Shown here piece after piece: positions 17,601 through 25,740 of a DNA stretch of 64,000 nt. The stretch comes from Paracidovorax avenae ATCC 19860. Lineage in GTDB: Bacteria; Pseudomonadota; Gammaproteobacteria; Burkholderiales; Burkholderiaceae_C. Numbering within the stretch: position 1 is the stretch's first letter; each line of letters opens with the position of its first letter. The notes below the pieces were generated by a model, which searched no databases, was not told the origin of the DNA, and saw nothing but the letters and a program-made list of their open reading frames with translations. The stretch is from positions 4,092,001-4,156,000 of the forward strand of contig NC_015138.1 in assembly GCF_000176855.2 (NCBI RefSeq). Reading direction: 5' to 3'. The translations under genes were made by a program, and so were the position numbers.

Positions 17601-17882
17601 ATGAGCAAAAAATCGAAAGCCTTCACTTTATCACTATTAGGTTTAATTTTCTTTCTTGTCTTTTTATGGAGTGTCATGTGGCTATTTTCTTCTGCCAGCT
17701 TGGCAAGTGGCCCCTGTCAAGGAAAATTCTCCATCACTCATGAATTTTTCAGATGCCGCCAGCCATTCATCGCGATGATTTTTATTGGAGCATCTTTTTT
17801 AATTTCAGCATTTTTTTTCTATCGATCCATAAAAACATTTCGCAACCCAAAAAGCGCAGATCATATCAACCAATCAAAATAA
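17601..17882 (+). CDS. Small membrane protein, candidate immunity to the Rhs toxin
   Basis: The ATG follows the rhs stop directly (TAAATG), so the two are translationally coupled, as expected for a cognate immunity gene. The 93-residue product has two predicted membrane helices (about residues 10-30 and 55-75). Between them is a short loop with two Cys (GPCQGKF, FRCRQP) that would face the periplasm. A membrane immunity protein would fit a toxin acting in or entering through the cell envelope. I recognise no named immunity family. The gene is AT-rich relative to the Rhs core. Confidence 0.7.
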   Translation: MSKKSKAFTLSLLGLIFFLVFLWSVMWLFSSASLASGPCQGKFSITHEFFRCRQPFIAMIFIGASFLISAFFFYRSIKTFRNPKSADHINQSK

Positions 17883-18036
17883 CCATGCAACACACACTGC
17901 AAAGATATTATCAAATTCAAGCCTAACAATACAAAAGAAGAACCCCTGAGGCGCAAAAATTACCGCAACCATCATCACCCAACTATTGCGCCAACCGATG
18001 ACATAGAGCAACTGCCCTAGTCCATGGTTAGATACA

Positions 18037-18495
18037 GTGACCCAAATAAATCATAAAAAATCATCATTCACAAACACAAAAATATTGCAGCAATATAAAA
18101 TTTTTACTGCGATTATTTTTCTATTATTTATAATTTTCCTTGCAGGCTGGGTCAGCTACAAGACCGACACCATCATCGAACAAAAAGCGTCTTCTATGAC
18201 CATGATCCAAACACTTTCGGCGACATTGAAAGCAGTCGAAAGATGTTGGACAGATAATAGAGTTGACGTGGCCGAATGCGATTCAGCGAAAGCCAGTCTT
18301 ACCAAGACCACAGACAACAATATAAACTATTTCATAACCACTCAAGGCTTAATAGGCATAGATTACAAACACCACAACTTCGTTCTTTTGACTGCTCAAA
18401 AAATGGACAACTCCATGACTTGGAAATGTTTTGGGCATCCGAAAAAATCACTCCCGAAGTTGTGCGATCCTGTCACGAGCAACGCTCAGGAATAG
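18037..18495 (+). CDS. AT-rich hypothetical protein with pilin-like features
   Basis: The 152-residue reading frame starts at GTG 18037. It has a hydrophobic segment (about residues 24-42, FTAIIFLLFIIFLAGWVSY) followed by a soluble part. It ends with Trp-Lys-Cys then a second Cys near the C-terminus (WKCFGHPKKSLPKLC), a layout seen at the disulfide loop of type IV pilin-like proteins. No prepilin peptidase site is evident before the hydrophobic helix. Low GC and its place after a toxin/immunity pair suggest acquired DNA, possibly displaced toxin or immunity cargo. Start and function are uncertain. Confidence 0.5.
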   Translation: MTQINHKKSSFTNTKILQQYKIFTAIIFLLFIIFLAGWVSYKTDTIIEQKASSMTMIQTLSATLKAVERCWTDNRVDVAECDSAKASLTKTTDNNINYFITTQGLIGIDYKHHNFVLLTAQKMDNSMTWKCFGHPKKSLPKLCDPVTSNAQE

Positions 18496-18614
18496 AGCGG
18501 CAAATCCTCGGCTCCACTAACGCTCGCGGTCCATCGCCAGCGCGGGCAATCAAAAATACATAGCAATTCAGCCAATGCAGATATCCATCAAAAGAAAATG
18601 AGGGCTACGAAATA

Positions 18615-18965
18615 ATGCAAAAATCGGTGTTGATCTTGGCAATCTCCTGCCTTGCCCTTTTCACAAGCAATATTATTCTTGGCTATTTTTTGATCGACAG
18701 ATCAATTACCCTCAGCTATGTAAGAGCAAGTCAAGCCAGCACAGACAGATCGCTATCGATATTGCAACTCACGCTTTTACATGAGTGGAAAGACAAGAGC
18801 AAAAATGAAATCATAAAAGAAATTCAAACAATTTCAGACAATAGCAAAGATTTTCAAGCAATCACAAAAGACGAAGGAGGCACAGTCTGGCTAGACGACA
18901 TACCGATGGTATTCTCAAAAAACCGACTAACCAAGATTGGCAGCAAGGAAATTTCTATTCGCTAG
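18615..18965 (+). CDS. Hypothetical membrane-anchored small protein (candidate orphan immunity)
   Basis: The 116-residue product has an N-terminal hydrophobic segment (about residues 5-27) then a charged helical part, ending GGTVWLDDIPMVFSKNRLTKI. The low GC and the position in the string of genes behind the Rhs tip suggest an orphan immunity gene left from earlier toxin-tip exchange. That is inference from context; I do not recognise the family with confidence. The ATG at 18615 lies after AT-rich spacer with no strong ribosome-binding site. Confidence 0.5.
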   Translation: MQKSVLILAISCLALFTSNIILGYFLIDRSITLSYVRASQASTDRSLSILQLTLLHEWKDKSKNEIIKEIQTISDNSKDFQAITKDEGGTVWLDDIPMVFSKNRLTKIGSKEISIR

Positions 18966-18996
18966 CCCATAAGGGTGTGCAGACAAAAAATTTCTG

Positions 18997-19500
18997 ATGG
19001 ATTTTATGCAATTAACTAATTGCTTAATTTTTCTCTCAATTTCCTCAACTCTTAATATTGCAGCCCATGCAACAAACGTAGACACACCTCTTTTCTCTTT
19101 TACCGTCAATGCTGATCTAAGAATTGAGGATGATAGGGAAAAACGGATTTTTTTATACAACAGCAATGGCACTCTTGATCCCACGGTCAGCATTGAGTAT
19201 TTCAAGAGGGAAAATTCAACCACGTCCCTCAACGTCGAATCCACATGCTCCAAAGAATTCGACCAACTGATCAAGGATGGAATTCAAGGCGTTCCCCCAC
19301 CCAATATTGAAAAAGCAAAAAATTTAGGGAAGCATATCTATACAACAAAAATAAAATCCGTTAATAAAATAAATATAATAACCACATACTACTGCAACGC
19401 CAACGTCGGCGTATACATTGCCATACTATCCCCCCAAGATAAAAATATCATCACAAATATTCACTCACAAATAACAGCCACCATTAATTTCAAGGATTAA
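18997..19500 (+). CDS. Secreted hypothetical protein (candidate immunity/accessory)
   Basis: The 167-residue product begins with a probable Sec signal peptide (LIFLSISSTLNIAAHA, cleavage near residue 25). A soluble, beta-rich domain with two Cys (STCSKEF and YYCNANV) follows and could form a disulfide in the periplasm. The start is at 18997, or at the in-frame ATG nine bases later. It begins 32 bases after the preceding small gene, and the IS element starts 27 bases after its stop. A periplasmic location would suit immunity to a periplasm-acting toxin. No family recognised. Confidence 0.5.
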   Translation: MDFMQLTNCLIFLSISSTLNIAAHATNVDTPLFSFTVNADLRIEDDREKRIFLYNSNGTLDPTVSIEYFKRENSTTSLNVESTCSKEFDQLIKDGIQGVPPPNIEKAKNLGKHIYTTKIKSVNKINIITTYYCNANVGVYIAILSPQDKNIITNIHSQITATINFKD

Positions 19501-19595
19501 TAAACCAGTTCTTACCGCACTTTCGACTGACATGCGCCCCCACAGCCGTACCATCTGAATGGAAGTGAGGTCCGCCAACTTGGGGGATGACGGAC

Positions 19596-19863
19596 ATGAG
19601 GAAGAGTCGATTCACGGCAGCAGCAGATCATCGGTTTCCTGAAGCAGGCTGAGGCCAGCCTGGCGGTCAAGGAGGTCTGCCGGCAGGGCGGTTTCAGCGA
19701 GCCCACGTTCTACAAGTGGCGAGCCAGGTACGGCGGCATGGATGCCGAGGAAGCCCGGCGCCTGAAGGAGCTGGAGGTCGAGAATGCCCGGCTCAAGAGG
19801 CTGCTGGCCGAGGCTCACTTGGATCTCGAAGCTCTCAAGATCGGCTTCGGGGTAAAGCGCTAG
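19596..19863 (+). pseudogene. IS3-family transposase OrfA, frameshifted near its start
   Basis: The start ATG-AGG-AAG-AGT-CGA-TTC-ACG encodes the normal MRKSRFT beginning of IS407-type OrfA. The expected continuation (QQIIGFLKQAEASLAVKEVCRQGGFSEP) is in another frame. One extra base around 19617-19618, in a GCAGCAGCAG run, breaks the frame, and translation from 19596 stops after 18 codons. The remaining helix-turn-helix and leucine-zipper region up to GFGVKR, stop at 19863, is otherwise intact. Unless a start inside rescues it, this copy probably cannot make OrfA or the OrfAB fusion. Confidence 0.75.
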
Positions 19864-20741
19864 CCCCGCAGGACAAGCGCAAGGCCATCGCCCGGATGTT
19901 GGAGCATTCCCAGATCTCCGAGCGCAGGGCCTGCCTTCTTGCGGGGCTCTCCCGCGATGCCTGGCGCCACCCGCCGCAGCCCGGCGCCTGCACGGTGCGG
20001 CTGCGCGAGCGCATCCACGCCGTGGCCATGCAGCGGCGGCGCCTCGGGTATCGCCGTGTGCATGACATGCTGCGCAGCGAGTTTCCAGGCACCAACCACA
20101 AGAAGGTGTATCGCCTCTACCGCGAGCAGGGCCTGGCGGTACGCAAGCGCAACAAGGCCAGGAGGTACTGCGGCGAGCGGACACCGCTGGTTGCCGCCCT
20201 GCGTGCCAACCAGACCTGGAGCCTGGACTTCGTCAGCGACGCACTGGCCAATGGCCGGCGAATCAAATGCCTGACCATCACCGATGACTTCACCCGCGAG
20301 TGCATCGACATCGCGGTGGATCTGTCGATGCCCGGGGCCCATGTCGCCCGGGTGCTGGAGCGCGCAGCATGCTTCAGAGGTTACCCACAGGCCATCCGGA
20401 CCGACAACGGTCCGGAATTCACCTGCCGGGCCTTCATGGCCTGGTTGCAGGCGCGAGGTATCGAGCACATCCTGATCCAGCCGGGAAAGCCCACCCAGAA
20501 CGCCTATATCGAAAGCTTCAACGGCCGGTTCAGGGACGAATGCCTCAACGAGAACTGGTTCGAGACCTTGGCCCAGGCCTGGGAGGTCATTGCCCTGTGG
20601 CGCCAGGATTACAACGAAGTGCGGTCCCACGGGAGCATTGGCCGGATACCACCTTCCGCTTTTGCAGCCAGGCACCGCGAACCATCCACCATTGATGCAG
20701 GATCAGTTAACCTGCAAAACCCTGGACCTCTCTCCCAATGA
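19857..20741 (+). CDS. IS3-family transposase OrfB (DDE integrase core)
   Basis: From ALAPQDKRKAIARML (19857 onward) the frame matches IS407-type OrfB, with a HTH_21-like region (YRRVHDMLRSEF). The rve integrase core carries WSLDFVSD (first Asp), RTDNGPEF (second Asp) and IESFNGRFRDECLNENWF (Glu). In these elements OrfB is made by -1 frameshifting from orfA near the overlap at 19850-19863, so it has no clear start of its own. ATG 19896 is the first inside the conserved part, and the open frame reaches back to 19716. The catalytic core looks intact. Confidence 0.85.
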   Translation, partial: ALAPQDKRKAIARMLEHSQISERRACLLAGLSRDAWRHPPQPGACTVRLRERIHAVAMQRRRLGYRRVHDMLRSEFPGTNHKKVYRLYREQGLAVRKRNKARRYCGERTPLVAALRANQTWSLDFVSDALANGRRIKCLTITDDFTRECIDIAVDLSMPGAHVARVLERAACFRGYPQAIRTDNGPEFTCRAFMAWLQARGIEHILIQPGKPTQNAYIESFNGRFRDECLNENWFETLAQAWEVIALWRQDYNEVRSHGSIGRIPPSAFAARHREPSTIDAGSVNLQNPGPLSQ

Positions 20742-20797
20742 TTGGTATGGCTACAGGGGGCAGGTCACACAAGCCCCTCGATTCATGTGTGTCGTTC

Positions 20798-22252
20798 TCA
20801 CATGAACAATCGATACGGGTAGCTGTGCGCGGGTAGGCTTGGCACGTTTGAGATGGTGCGTGACAGCCGCTGCGAATACATGATAGTCACCGGCAAGGGG
20901 TCGTATAGCGCATCGTTGTTCCAGTCCATCTTGGCCAGCGCCAGGGCTTCGGAAGCCAGAAGTTCGTAGGGGCCGCGTCCCATGTGACGACGAAGGACAA
21001 TGGGTTTCGGGATGCTCTTGCTACCTTGGAAGTAATCCCTACCGCCAACGGCGGAAGGTGCATTACCGGCCAGCCACAGGAGCGCCGCGTTGCCCGAGGT
21101 CATGACCAGAGTGCCGCGTGGAACAGGGAAGCGCGCTGCCTGGATGCTGGGTTGCTTGCCTGGCATCTCGACCATCCAGACGCCTCTCCATGCGGAGCTC
21201 GATCCGATCTCGATACACTCGACCTCTGGGATCGACTGCGTCGCGTCCTGCACTCCCTTGAGCTCGCTCTCGGTAAAGGCAGTGGTCTTGTGTATCACCA
21301 AGCGACGCGGTACGCGGCCCGCATGTCCTTCAAGATAGAGCCGAATGCTGCGGGTGAGGACCGCTCGCATGTCAGCCTGCGACAGAAAGGGGTTGCGTCG
21401 CGCTTCGGCTTCGTCGGCGATGGCGTCATTCGCCTCAAAGGCAATGAACTGCATGCCGCCTCCTTCCATGTCGAAAACCTGTGAGCAGCAAGTCACATAG
21501 TGGGCTTCGTCCGATGATCGACGAATGGCATAGGCCAAGCCGATGTAGGCAGTGTCCTCGGGTATGCCCTCGATTGGCGCCAGCTTCCAAGGCGTCCCAC
21601 CGGCCTTCGCGTACAACGCCACGGACAGGCGCCACGCCCTTGCCCCCCAGTTGCCGAATTTCAGCGACTTGTCGTTGATGACCTGGGTCGGAATGCCCAA
21701 CTGAGCGCCCAGCGCCTTGAGCTCGTCGTGCGCATCGAACTCCTTGGTTCGAAGATGTGCAAGCCAACGGTCAGGAAAGTACACCAGGGCCACGTCAAAC
21801 TCGGCGCGCGTCGCCTCAAGGCGCCTGAGTGCGTGATGAAGTGCGGCGCGCACCCGCTCGCTGACCGTGTCGCCTTGACCGAGGTCGTACAGTTCTTCAG
21901 GCCATACGACATGGGCTTGCTTATCGGCACTGAGCAAGTCCACTCCGAAGATGTTCTCGAATCCTGGATAAGCCTGGGCATAGCTGTTGTTGTCGGTGTT
22001 GCGCTGAGGTCCGCGCAAGCTTTCCCGCATATCGCGCAACAGCGAGGCGCCTGACCTGGGGCCCACATACGCGACGCGAAGGTCACGGCTATAGTGCCGA
22101 TACGACGCTTGGTCAAACGCGCCGAACCTCGACAGTCCCAGCAATGGGTGCCGGTGTCGGGCCTTGGGGTTTCCAGATGCGAAGGCCAGTTCGGGCTCAT
22201 CCAACAACGTGAAGGCAGGCAAACTGATCGATAGCGGCTTCTCGACACTCAT
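20798..22252 (-). CDS. Short prokaryotic Argonaute (MID-PIWI, catalytically inactive)
   Basis: The 484-residue protein matches short pAgos in length and plan: a MID region in the first half and a PIWI domain in the second, with no N or PAZ domain. Recognisable parts are VAYVGPRSG, QVINDKSLKFGNWG and GLAYAIRRSSD. RRLVIHKTTAFTESELKG and a C-terminal PYRLFM follow. Where active Argonautes have the first catalytic Asp (IG-x-D), this has YIGLAYA, so the DEDX tetrad is broken, as in all short pAgos. It overlaps the upstream SIR2-APAZ gene by ATGA. In characterised SPARSA systems this pair forms a heterodimer that uses guide RNA to sense invading DNA and triggers NAD+ depletion. Confidence 0.87.
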   Translation of the reverse strand: MSVEKPLSISLPAFTLLDEPELAFASGNPKARHRHPLLGLSRFGAFDQASYRHYSRDLRVAYVGPRSGASLLRDMRESLRGPQRNTDNNSYAQAYPGFENIFGVDLLSADKQAHVVWPEELYDLGQGDTVSERVRAALHHALRRLEATRAEFDVALVYFPDRWLAHLRTKEFDAHDELKALGAQLGIPTQVINDKSLKFGNWGARAWRLSVALYAKAGGTPWKLAPIEGIPEDTAYIGLAYAIRRSSDEAHYVTCCSQVFDMEGGGMQFIAFEANDAIADEAEARRNPFLSQADMRAVLTRSIRLYLEGHAGRVPRRLVIHKTTAFTESELKGVQDATQSIPEVECIEIGSSSAWRGVWMVEMPGKQPSIQAARFPVPRGTLVMTSGNAALLWLAGNAPSAVGGRDYFQGSKSIPKPIVLRRHMGRGPYELLASEALALAKMDWNNDALYDPLPVTIMYSQRLSRTISNVPSLPAHSYPYRLFM

Positions 22253-24096
22253 CGTTGCCCCCGCTGCACATGAAAGAAGTCATGGTCGTGCGCAGGCCTG
22301 CTGCGTGCTGTCTTGGCGCCCAACTCAAACATTGCATCGACACCCGTTCCCTGGGCCAAACCGTAGGCACTACGCCGGGATCCGTGGGCGTGGGTCAGCA
22401 GTTCTACCCAGGCGTCTAGGATCGGGGACCAGCGTTGGTTGTACTTCTGGACCCATCGCTCTCTGCGCCAATCCTCGGCCTTGCGCCATTCGGCGATTGC
22501 CTGCGAGGTATCGGCATCAGGTGTGCGGTTATCTAGGTCAATGAAGGTCGCAGGCTCAAACACAGCCCACCAGCGATCGTCGGCGTGCTCCAGCCGGATC
22601 GACAGGCCCTCGGAGTATCTGCCGGAAGTGCCCGGAACCGGTCCGGTCAATTCGGAGCCATACGCTGCCTTCAGTCGGAACAACAGGTCTTGTCTGGCCT
22701 GGGCCAGTTCCCTGGGGAGTTCACGGTTCGGACGTGACACCGACAGGCTATGGCCGCGGCCATGCAATCGGGCGAAGAGTGGCAGTTCCCTGCAGAGTGC
22801 GCGAACGAGGGCATCGTAGAGCACGCCTTTGGCCCAGGAGTCCTTGGCGATGTCCAGCCCGACCTCGCCGGCTAACGTCGCGCCGAAGGGGGCGAGCGCT
22901 TCTTTCAGCGGCGCGTCGGGTCCGAATGCGGCCAGTACACCCGGGCCGCCCGCCTGCCCAACGGTGGCTCGCACACCCGCCTGCTTGAGCAAGGCGCGAA
23001 TGTCGGCGATACCCGCCTTCGCGTTCAGGCTGATTTTTCGGGCAGATCTGGGCATCTCAAGCAGCGGTATGGCCGACAGCCTCAGCACCGGCGCTTTCAG
23101 GGCCGCCTGCCGCTGAAGCGGTACCTGCGCAACAGCGGCGCTGCTGCGGTCGCCGAACACATGGGAGACGAGCGAGGCGGGAAGGTCCGTGACGTCTGCG
23201 ATGTCTCCGCACAGTTCGTCGAAAGTGGTGCCCTTGACGATGTGCACATCCACCTGTGCCAATTCGGCTTGTTCAAGGAATTCCCGAACCGCAGGGAGCA
23301 GGCTGTCGGCGTCACGGCACAGCCAGTAGATGCCCTTGGGATAGCGAACGGGCGATCGAAGGACCGCATTCAAAGCCTGCATGACGGAATCGTCGCGCCC
23401 GCTGTACCCGACGATGATCAGCCCGAACCGCTGCAGCGATTGGGTCAACACCAAGCGCAGTTGGGTGTCTTGCTGCACTAGTTCTTGATCGGTATTCTTG
23501 AGTTCGACCGACTGGTAGTCGCCGTGCAGCTTTACGATCAGCGGCCACTCGCTCTCGCGCAAGCAGGTTTCGGCGCGGGCTGCGTTGTCGATCGCGGCTA
23601 GAGTGGGCGTGCCGCGTTCGCTAGCAGGTAGCAGTTGTGACGCAATGGTGGCAGCGCTTTCGATCAGCGAATCAAAATTCGTTGTGAATACGCATGGGGT
23701 CTTTCTTGCTCCCAGGAGCGAGCCCAACACTTTGTGGCCAAGCGACGGACTCCCCTTGCTAACCTGATTCCGGATGAAAAGCCGCCGATCTTCGGGCGTG
23801 GGATACAGGGCCTCGAACGCCCGACTGTATTCAGAGGGGTCCCCTTTGGGCGGGAGGAGCCTCTTTCTCTCATGGTGGAGGTCGATGCGCGATTGCCAAA
23901 CGGGGTCCGCCGAGTCGATTTCCCGCAGGCTGATGCCGGTTTCCGAAGCGAAAAGGCGCAGGCGAAATTCCTGGATCATCTGATAGCCCGTCGGTATGCC
24001 CGCCGTGGCGGAGGCTCCGGCACCGAGCAACCACGCAAAGCCCAAAGGGTTCAGAGCAAACCGCTCCGCGAAAGCCCGGCCACTGATTTCCTTCAT
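22249..24096 (-). CDS. SIR2-APAZ effector of a short-Argonaute (SPARSA) defence system
   Basis: The 615-residue protein starts at ATG 24096 behind AGGAG. The N-terminal half is a SIR2 NADase domain with WLLGAGASATAGIP (about residue 18), TTNFDSLIE, KLHGDYQS (catalytic His) and IIVGYSGRDDSV. The C-terminal half (about 330-615) fits an APAZ domain, which replaces the N/PAZ part of long Argonautes and binds the guide-target duplex with the partner Ago. In studied homologues (for example from Geobacter sulfurreducens) target recognition activates the SIR2 domain to degrade NAD+, stopping plasmid or phage spread by killing or dormancy. It is the first gene of a two-gene operon with the Argonaute. 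Confidence 0.87.
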   Translation of the reverse strand: MKEISGRAFAERFALNPLGFAWLLGAGASATAGIPTGYQMIQEFRLRLFASETGISLREIDSADPVWQSRIDLHHERKRLLPPKGDPSEYSRAFEALYPTPEDRRLFIRNQVSKGSPSLGHKVLGSLLGARKTPCVFTTNFDSLIESAATIASQLLPASERGTPTLAAIDNAARAETCLRESEWPLIVKLHGDYQSVELKNTDQELVQQDTQLRLVLTQSLQRFGLIIVGYSGRDDSVMQALNAVLRSPVRYPKGIYWLCRDADSLLPAVREFLEQAELAQVDVHIVKGTTFDELCGDIADVTDLPASLVSHVFGDRSSAAVAQVPLQRQAALKAPVLRLSAIPLLEMPRSARKISLNAKAGIADIRALLKQAGVRATVGQAGGPGVLAAFGPDAPLKEALAPFGATLAGEVGLDIAKDSWAKGVLYDALVRALCRELPLFARLHGRGHSLSVSRPNRELPRELAQARQDLLFRLKAAYGSELTGPVPGTSGRYSEGLSIRLEHADDRWWAVFEPATFIDLDNRTPDADTSQAIAEWRKAEDWRRERWVQKYNQRWSPILDAWVELLTHAHGSRRSAYGLAQGTGVDAMFELGAKTARSRPAHDHDFFHVQRGQR

Positions 24097-24611
24097 CCAG
24101 AACTCCTCTTGATCGCTTCTTCTTACTTGTTTGTAACGTATCACAAAAAAATTCCGACCCCGGCGTGTTTTTCGTCGGCATGACCAGGGCAAAGCGTGAG
24201 AACGACTTCCGTATTCCTCAGCTACGCGAGCACAAACGGTCGGTCCCAGCGCTTCTGGAAGCGCCAGGGATTAATCGCGACCGGTACCATAGATGTCTTC
24301 GAAGAAGACGGTGTAGAGCTTGTTGGATGGAGCGCCAACTCTGAATGGGCGGCACTGTTCAAGAGCGGGTTTAGCGGCTGCTTCTGCCCCTGTAGCTGCC
24401 ACCGAATCCTCATCCGCGACCGACTGCAATCGCTGCAAAGCCGACGCCTGCAGGCCAAAGTTAACTGTCAGCAAGGGGCGATCTCAGCCATTTGCTAGTC
24501 CTTTGTCCGCAACCGAAGTTCCACGAGAGAGCGTACCCCTACTCGTTCGATGAGAGTTTGTTGACATTAACAAGCCTGAACCAGAGTGCTCACCGTCGGC
24601 TTTGAAACAAA
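24097..24611. other. Non-coding or remnant stretch upstream of the defence operon
   Basis: I see no convincing gene in these 515 bases. The first part, AT-rich and upstream of the SIR2-APAZ start, should hold the operon promoter. Short open frames on both strands (for example GTG 24196 to 24498) have no ribosome-binding site or recognisable domain. The stretch ends where the direct-repeat copy begins. Confidence 0.5.
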
Positions 24612-24990
24612 GAGCTAGTTCGATAGGACACGCGCACGACCCACCGCCAGCGCACGCCAGCACCGCCAACTCTCCTCCGCCAACAGCAGCCCATTGCACA
24701 CCGCAATAGCCACGGCGAATCCCCCCGAGCACGGACCAGGGAGGCAGTTCCGAACGCATCCGCCAGCGCCAGCCCAGCGTCGTACCCCTGGCCTCCTCCG
24801 GCGCCCCCAGCCACGCCTCCAGGGCCGGCTGGCAGAGCAGCAGGATGCCTGCCAGGGGCAGGATCTCCATGAAGCTGTGGACCATCTGCTCCAGCGGCGT
24901 GATGGTGCGCGCGGGCGCGACCATGCGCAGTTCCAGCCAGGTCGCGGCCTCGTGCAGCAGCCACATGGCCAGCAGGAAGGCCACGAGCCG
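24612..24990 (-). repeat. Direct repeat, left copy (partial gene duplication)
   Basis: This segment matches 29940-30320 in the same orientation over about 380 bases, with near-identity in the 3' two-thirds and more divergence near the gene's C-terminal codons. The match begins at GAGCTAGT on both sides and ends at CCACGAGCC. The two copies bracket the five-gene dioxygenase/sulfotransferase cassette. Confidence 0.88.
24615..24990 (-). pseudogene. Truncated, frameshifted copy of the membrane-protein gene at 29943-30527
   Basis: The translation LVAFLLAMWLLHEAATWLEL through RMRSELPPW matches the intact gene, but about the first 70 residues are missing. At about 24727-24733 one extra base (GGGGGGATTC against GGGGGCTTC in the intact copy) shifts the frame. 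The last part (GGFAVAIAVCNGLLLAEESWRCW, ending VLSN) continues in the second frame to a stop at 24615. Upstream of 24990 the homology ends abruptly, the mark of a duplication boundary rather than decay. Confidence 0.8.
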
Positions 24991-25106
24991 GTGAGGGCTC
25001 GATCCGAGTCTCGCGGCACGCCTCACCCCAGTCGAGGCACCACGGCCCAGTCAAATCACTGGAATGTGCGCGCCTACCCCCGATGCTCAACTCTGACCCG
25101 CCCGGG

Positions 25107-25733
25107 TCAGGGGTTGTGAAAGGTTTCCTCTGGTGCTGCCGCGAGGCCTCCGCACACAGATCGAACGCCGCCGCACTGCGCTGTTGCCAGCCATTCCGTA
25201 ATCTCACCCGAAACCTCATCGGGTAAAAGATCCGAGGTATCCATACAGAGATGGTTGTCCGCGCGGATCGGAATCCCATAAGCGCATCGCTCCAGGATCA
25301 CAGCAAGCTGTTCACCGCTGTTGACCTTCCTGAACGCACGCCGGTCTGCGTTTTCCACCCGGCCCATGAGCTGATCGTTGCGCGCCTTCAGTTGAATGAA
25401 ATACGGGGTCGCTTGGTGTTCCGCGCACAGCGCCTTGAGCCCATCGATATACCAGTCGTCATGGGGCCCTTCATAACAGAAGGTCGTGATGATGTCCCGA
25501 GCATCGGACTCCAGCAACAACGCGATGGCATTGAGCCTCAACCGGCACGCAAACCGCCGCCGGCTTTCGAAACTGCTGTTGTCGCCGAGCAGGACGATCG
25601 CGATGTCGTGCGTCAGGTGGTTGTGAAACAGCGCAGCGGAGCATTTCTTCGCCAGTTCTTTTCCAACGGTCAATTTCCCCACGGCAGGCGGGCCGTAGAG
25701 CATGACGATCGTTCTCCCGCGGCCGGGAACCAT
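25107..25733 (-). CDS. P-loop kinase-like protein
   Basis: The roughly 208-residue protein has a Walker A motif GPPAVGKLTVGKEL near residue 15 of the ATG-25733 form, and a short AAA_33/nucleoside-kinase-like body (FHNHLTHDIAIVLLG; DIITTFCYEGPHDDWY). The fold suggests phosphorylation of a small molecule; the substrate is unknown. It is the last gene of the five-gene minus-strand cassette. Two starts are possible: ATG 25733, seven bases after the previous stop, or ATG 25772, which overlaps the previous gene by 32 bases. I prefer 25733. GC is well below that of the siderophore genes. Confidence 0.7.
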   Translation of the reverse strand: MVPGRGRTIVMLYGPPAVGKLTVGKELAKKCSAALFHNHLTHDIAIVLLGDNSSFESRRRFACRLRLNAIALLLESDARDIITTFCYEGPHDDWYIDGLKALCAEHQATPYFIQLKARNDQLMGRVENADRRAFRKVNSGEQLAVILERCAYGIPIRADNHLCMDTSDLLPDEVSGEITEWLATAQCGGVRSVCGGLAAAPEETFHNP

Positions 25734-25740
25734 GGAGGCC

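Larger units (their letters stand above)
19528..20767 (+). mobile_element. IS3-family insertion sequence (IS407-like), about 1.24 kb
   Basis: The right end reads GGGGGCAGGTCA (20756-20767), which inverts to TGACCTGCCCCC, a typical end for the IS407 group of IS3. The left end TGACATGCGCCCCC (from 19528) is an imperfect partner. Inside are orfA and orfB with the DDE catalytic motif. Flanking three- and four-base sequences (CGAC on the left, CACA on the right) do not give a clean target duplication. The element sits between AT-rich orphan genes and the 3' end of the Argonaute gene, whose stop is 30 bases away. Confidence 0.85.

Noticed and set aside
20798..20870. Truncation of the Argonaute gene by the nearby IS element
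   Set aside because: The protein ends in a typical short-pAgo C-terminus (PYRLFM) with its own stop 30 bases from the IS end, so the gene looks complete.
24196..24498. 100-codon plus-strand frame starting at GTG, beginning RTTSVFLSYAS (superficially TIR-like)
   Set aside because: No ribosome-binding site, no continuation of a TIR fold after the first residues, and a comparable frame exists on the other strand; treated as intergenic.
25093..25110. Hairpin CTGACCCG/CGGGTCAG as terminator of the cassette
   Set aside because: It includes the kinase stop codon and is not followed by a T-tract on the minus strand; kept only as a possible RNA structure.
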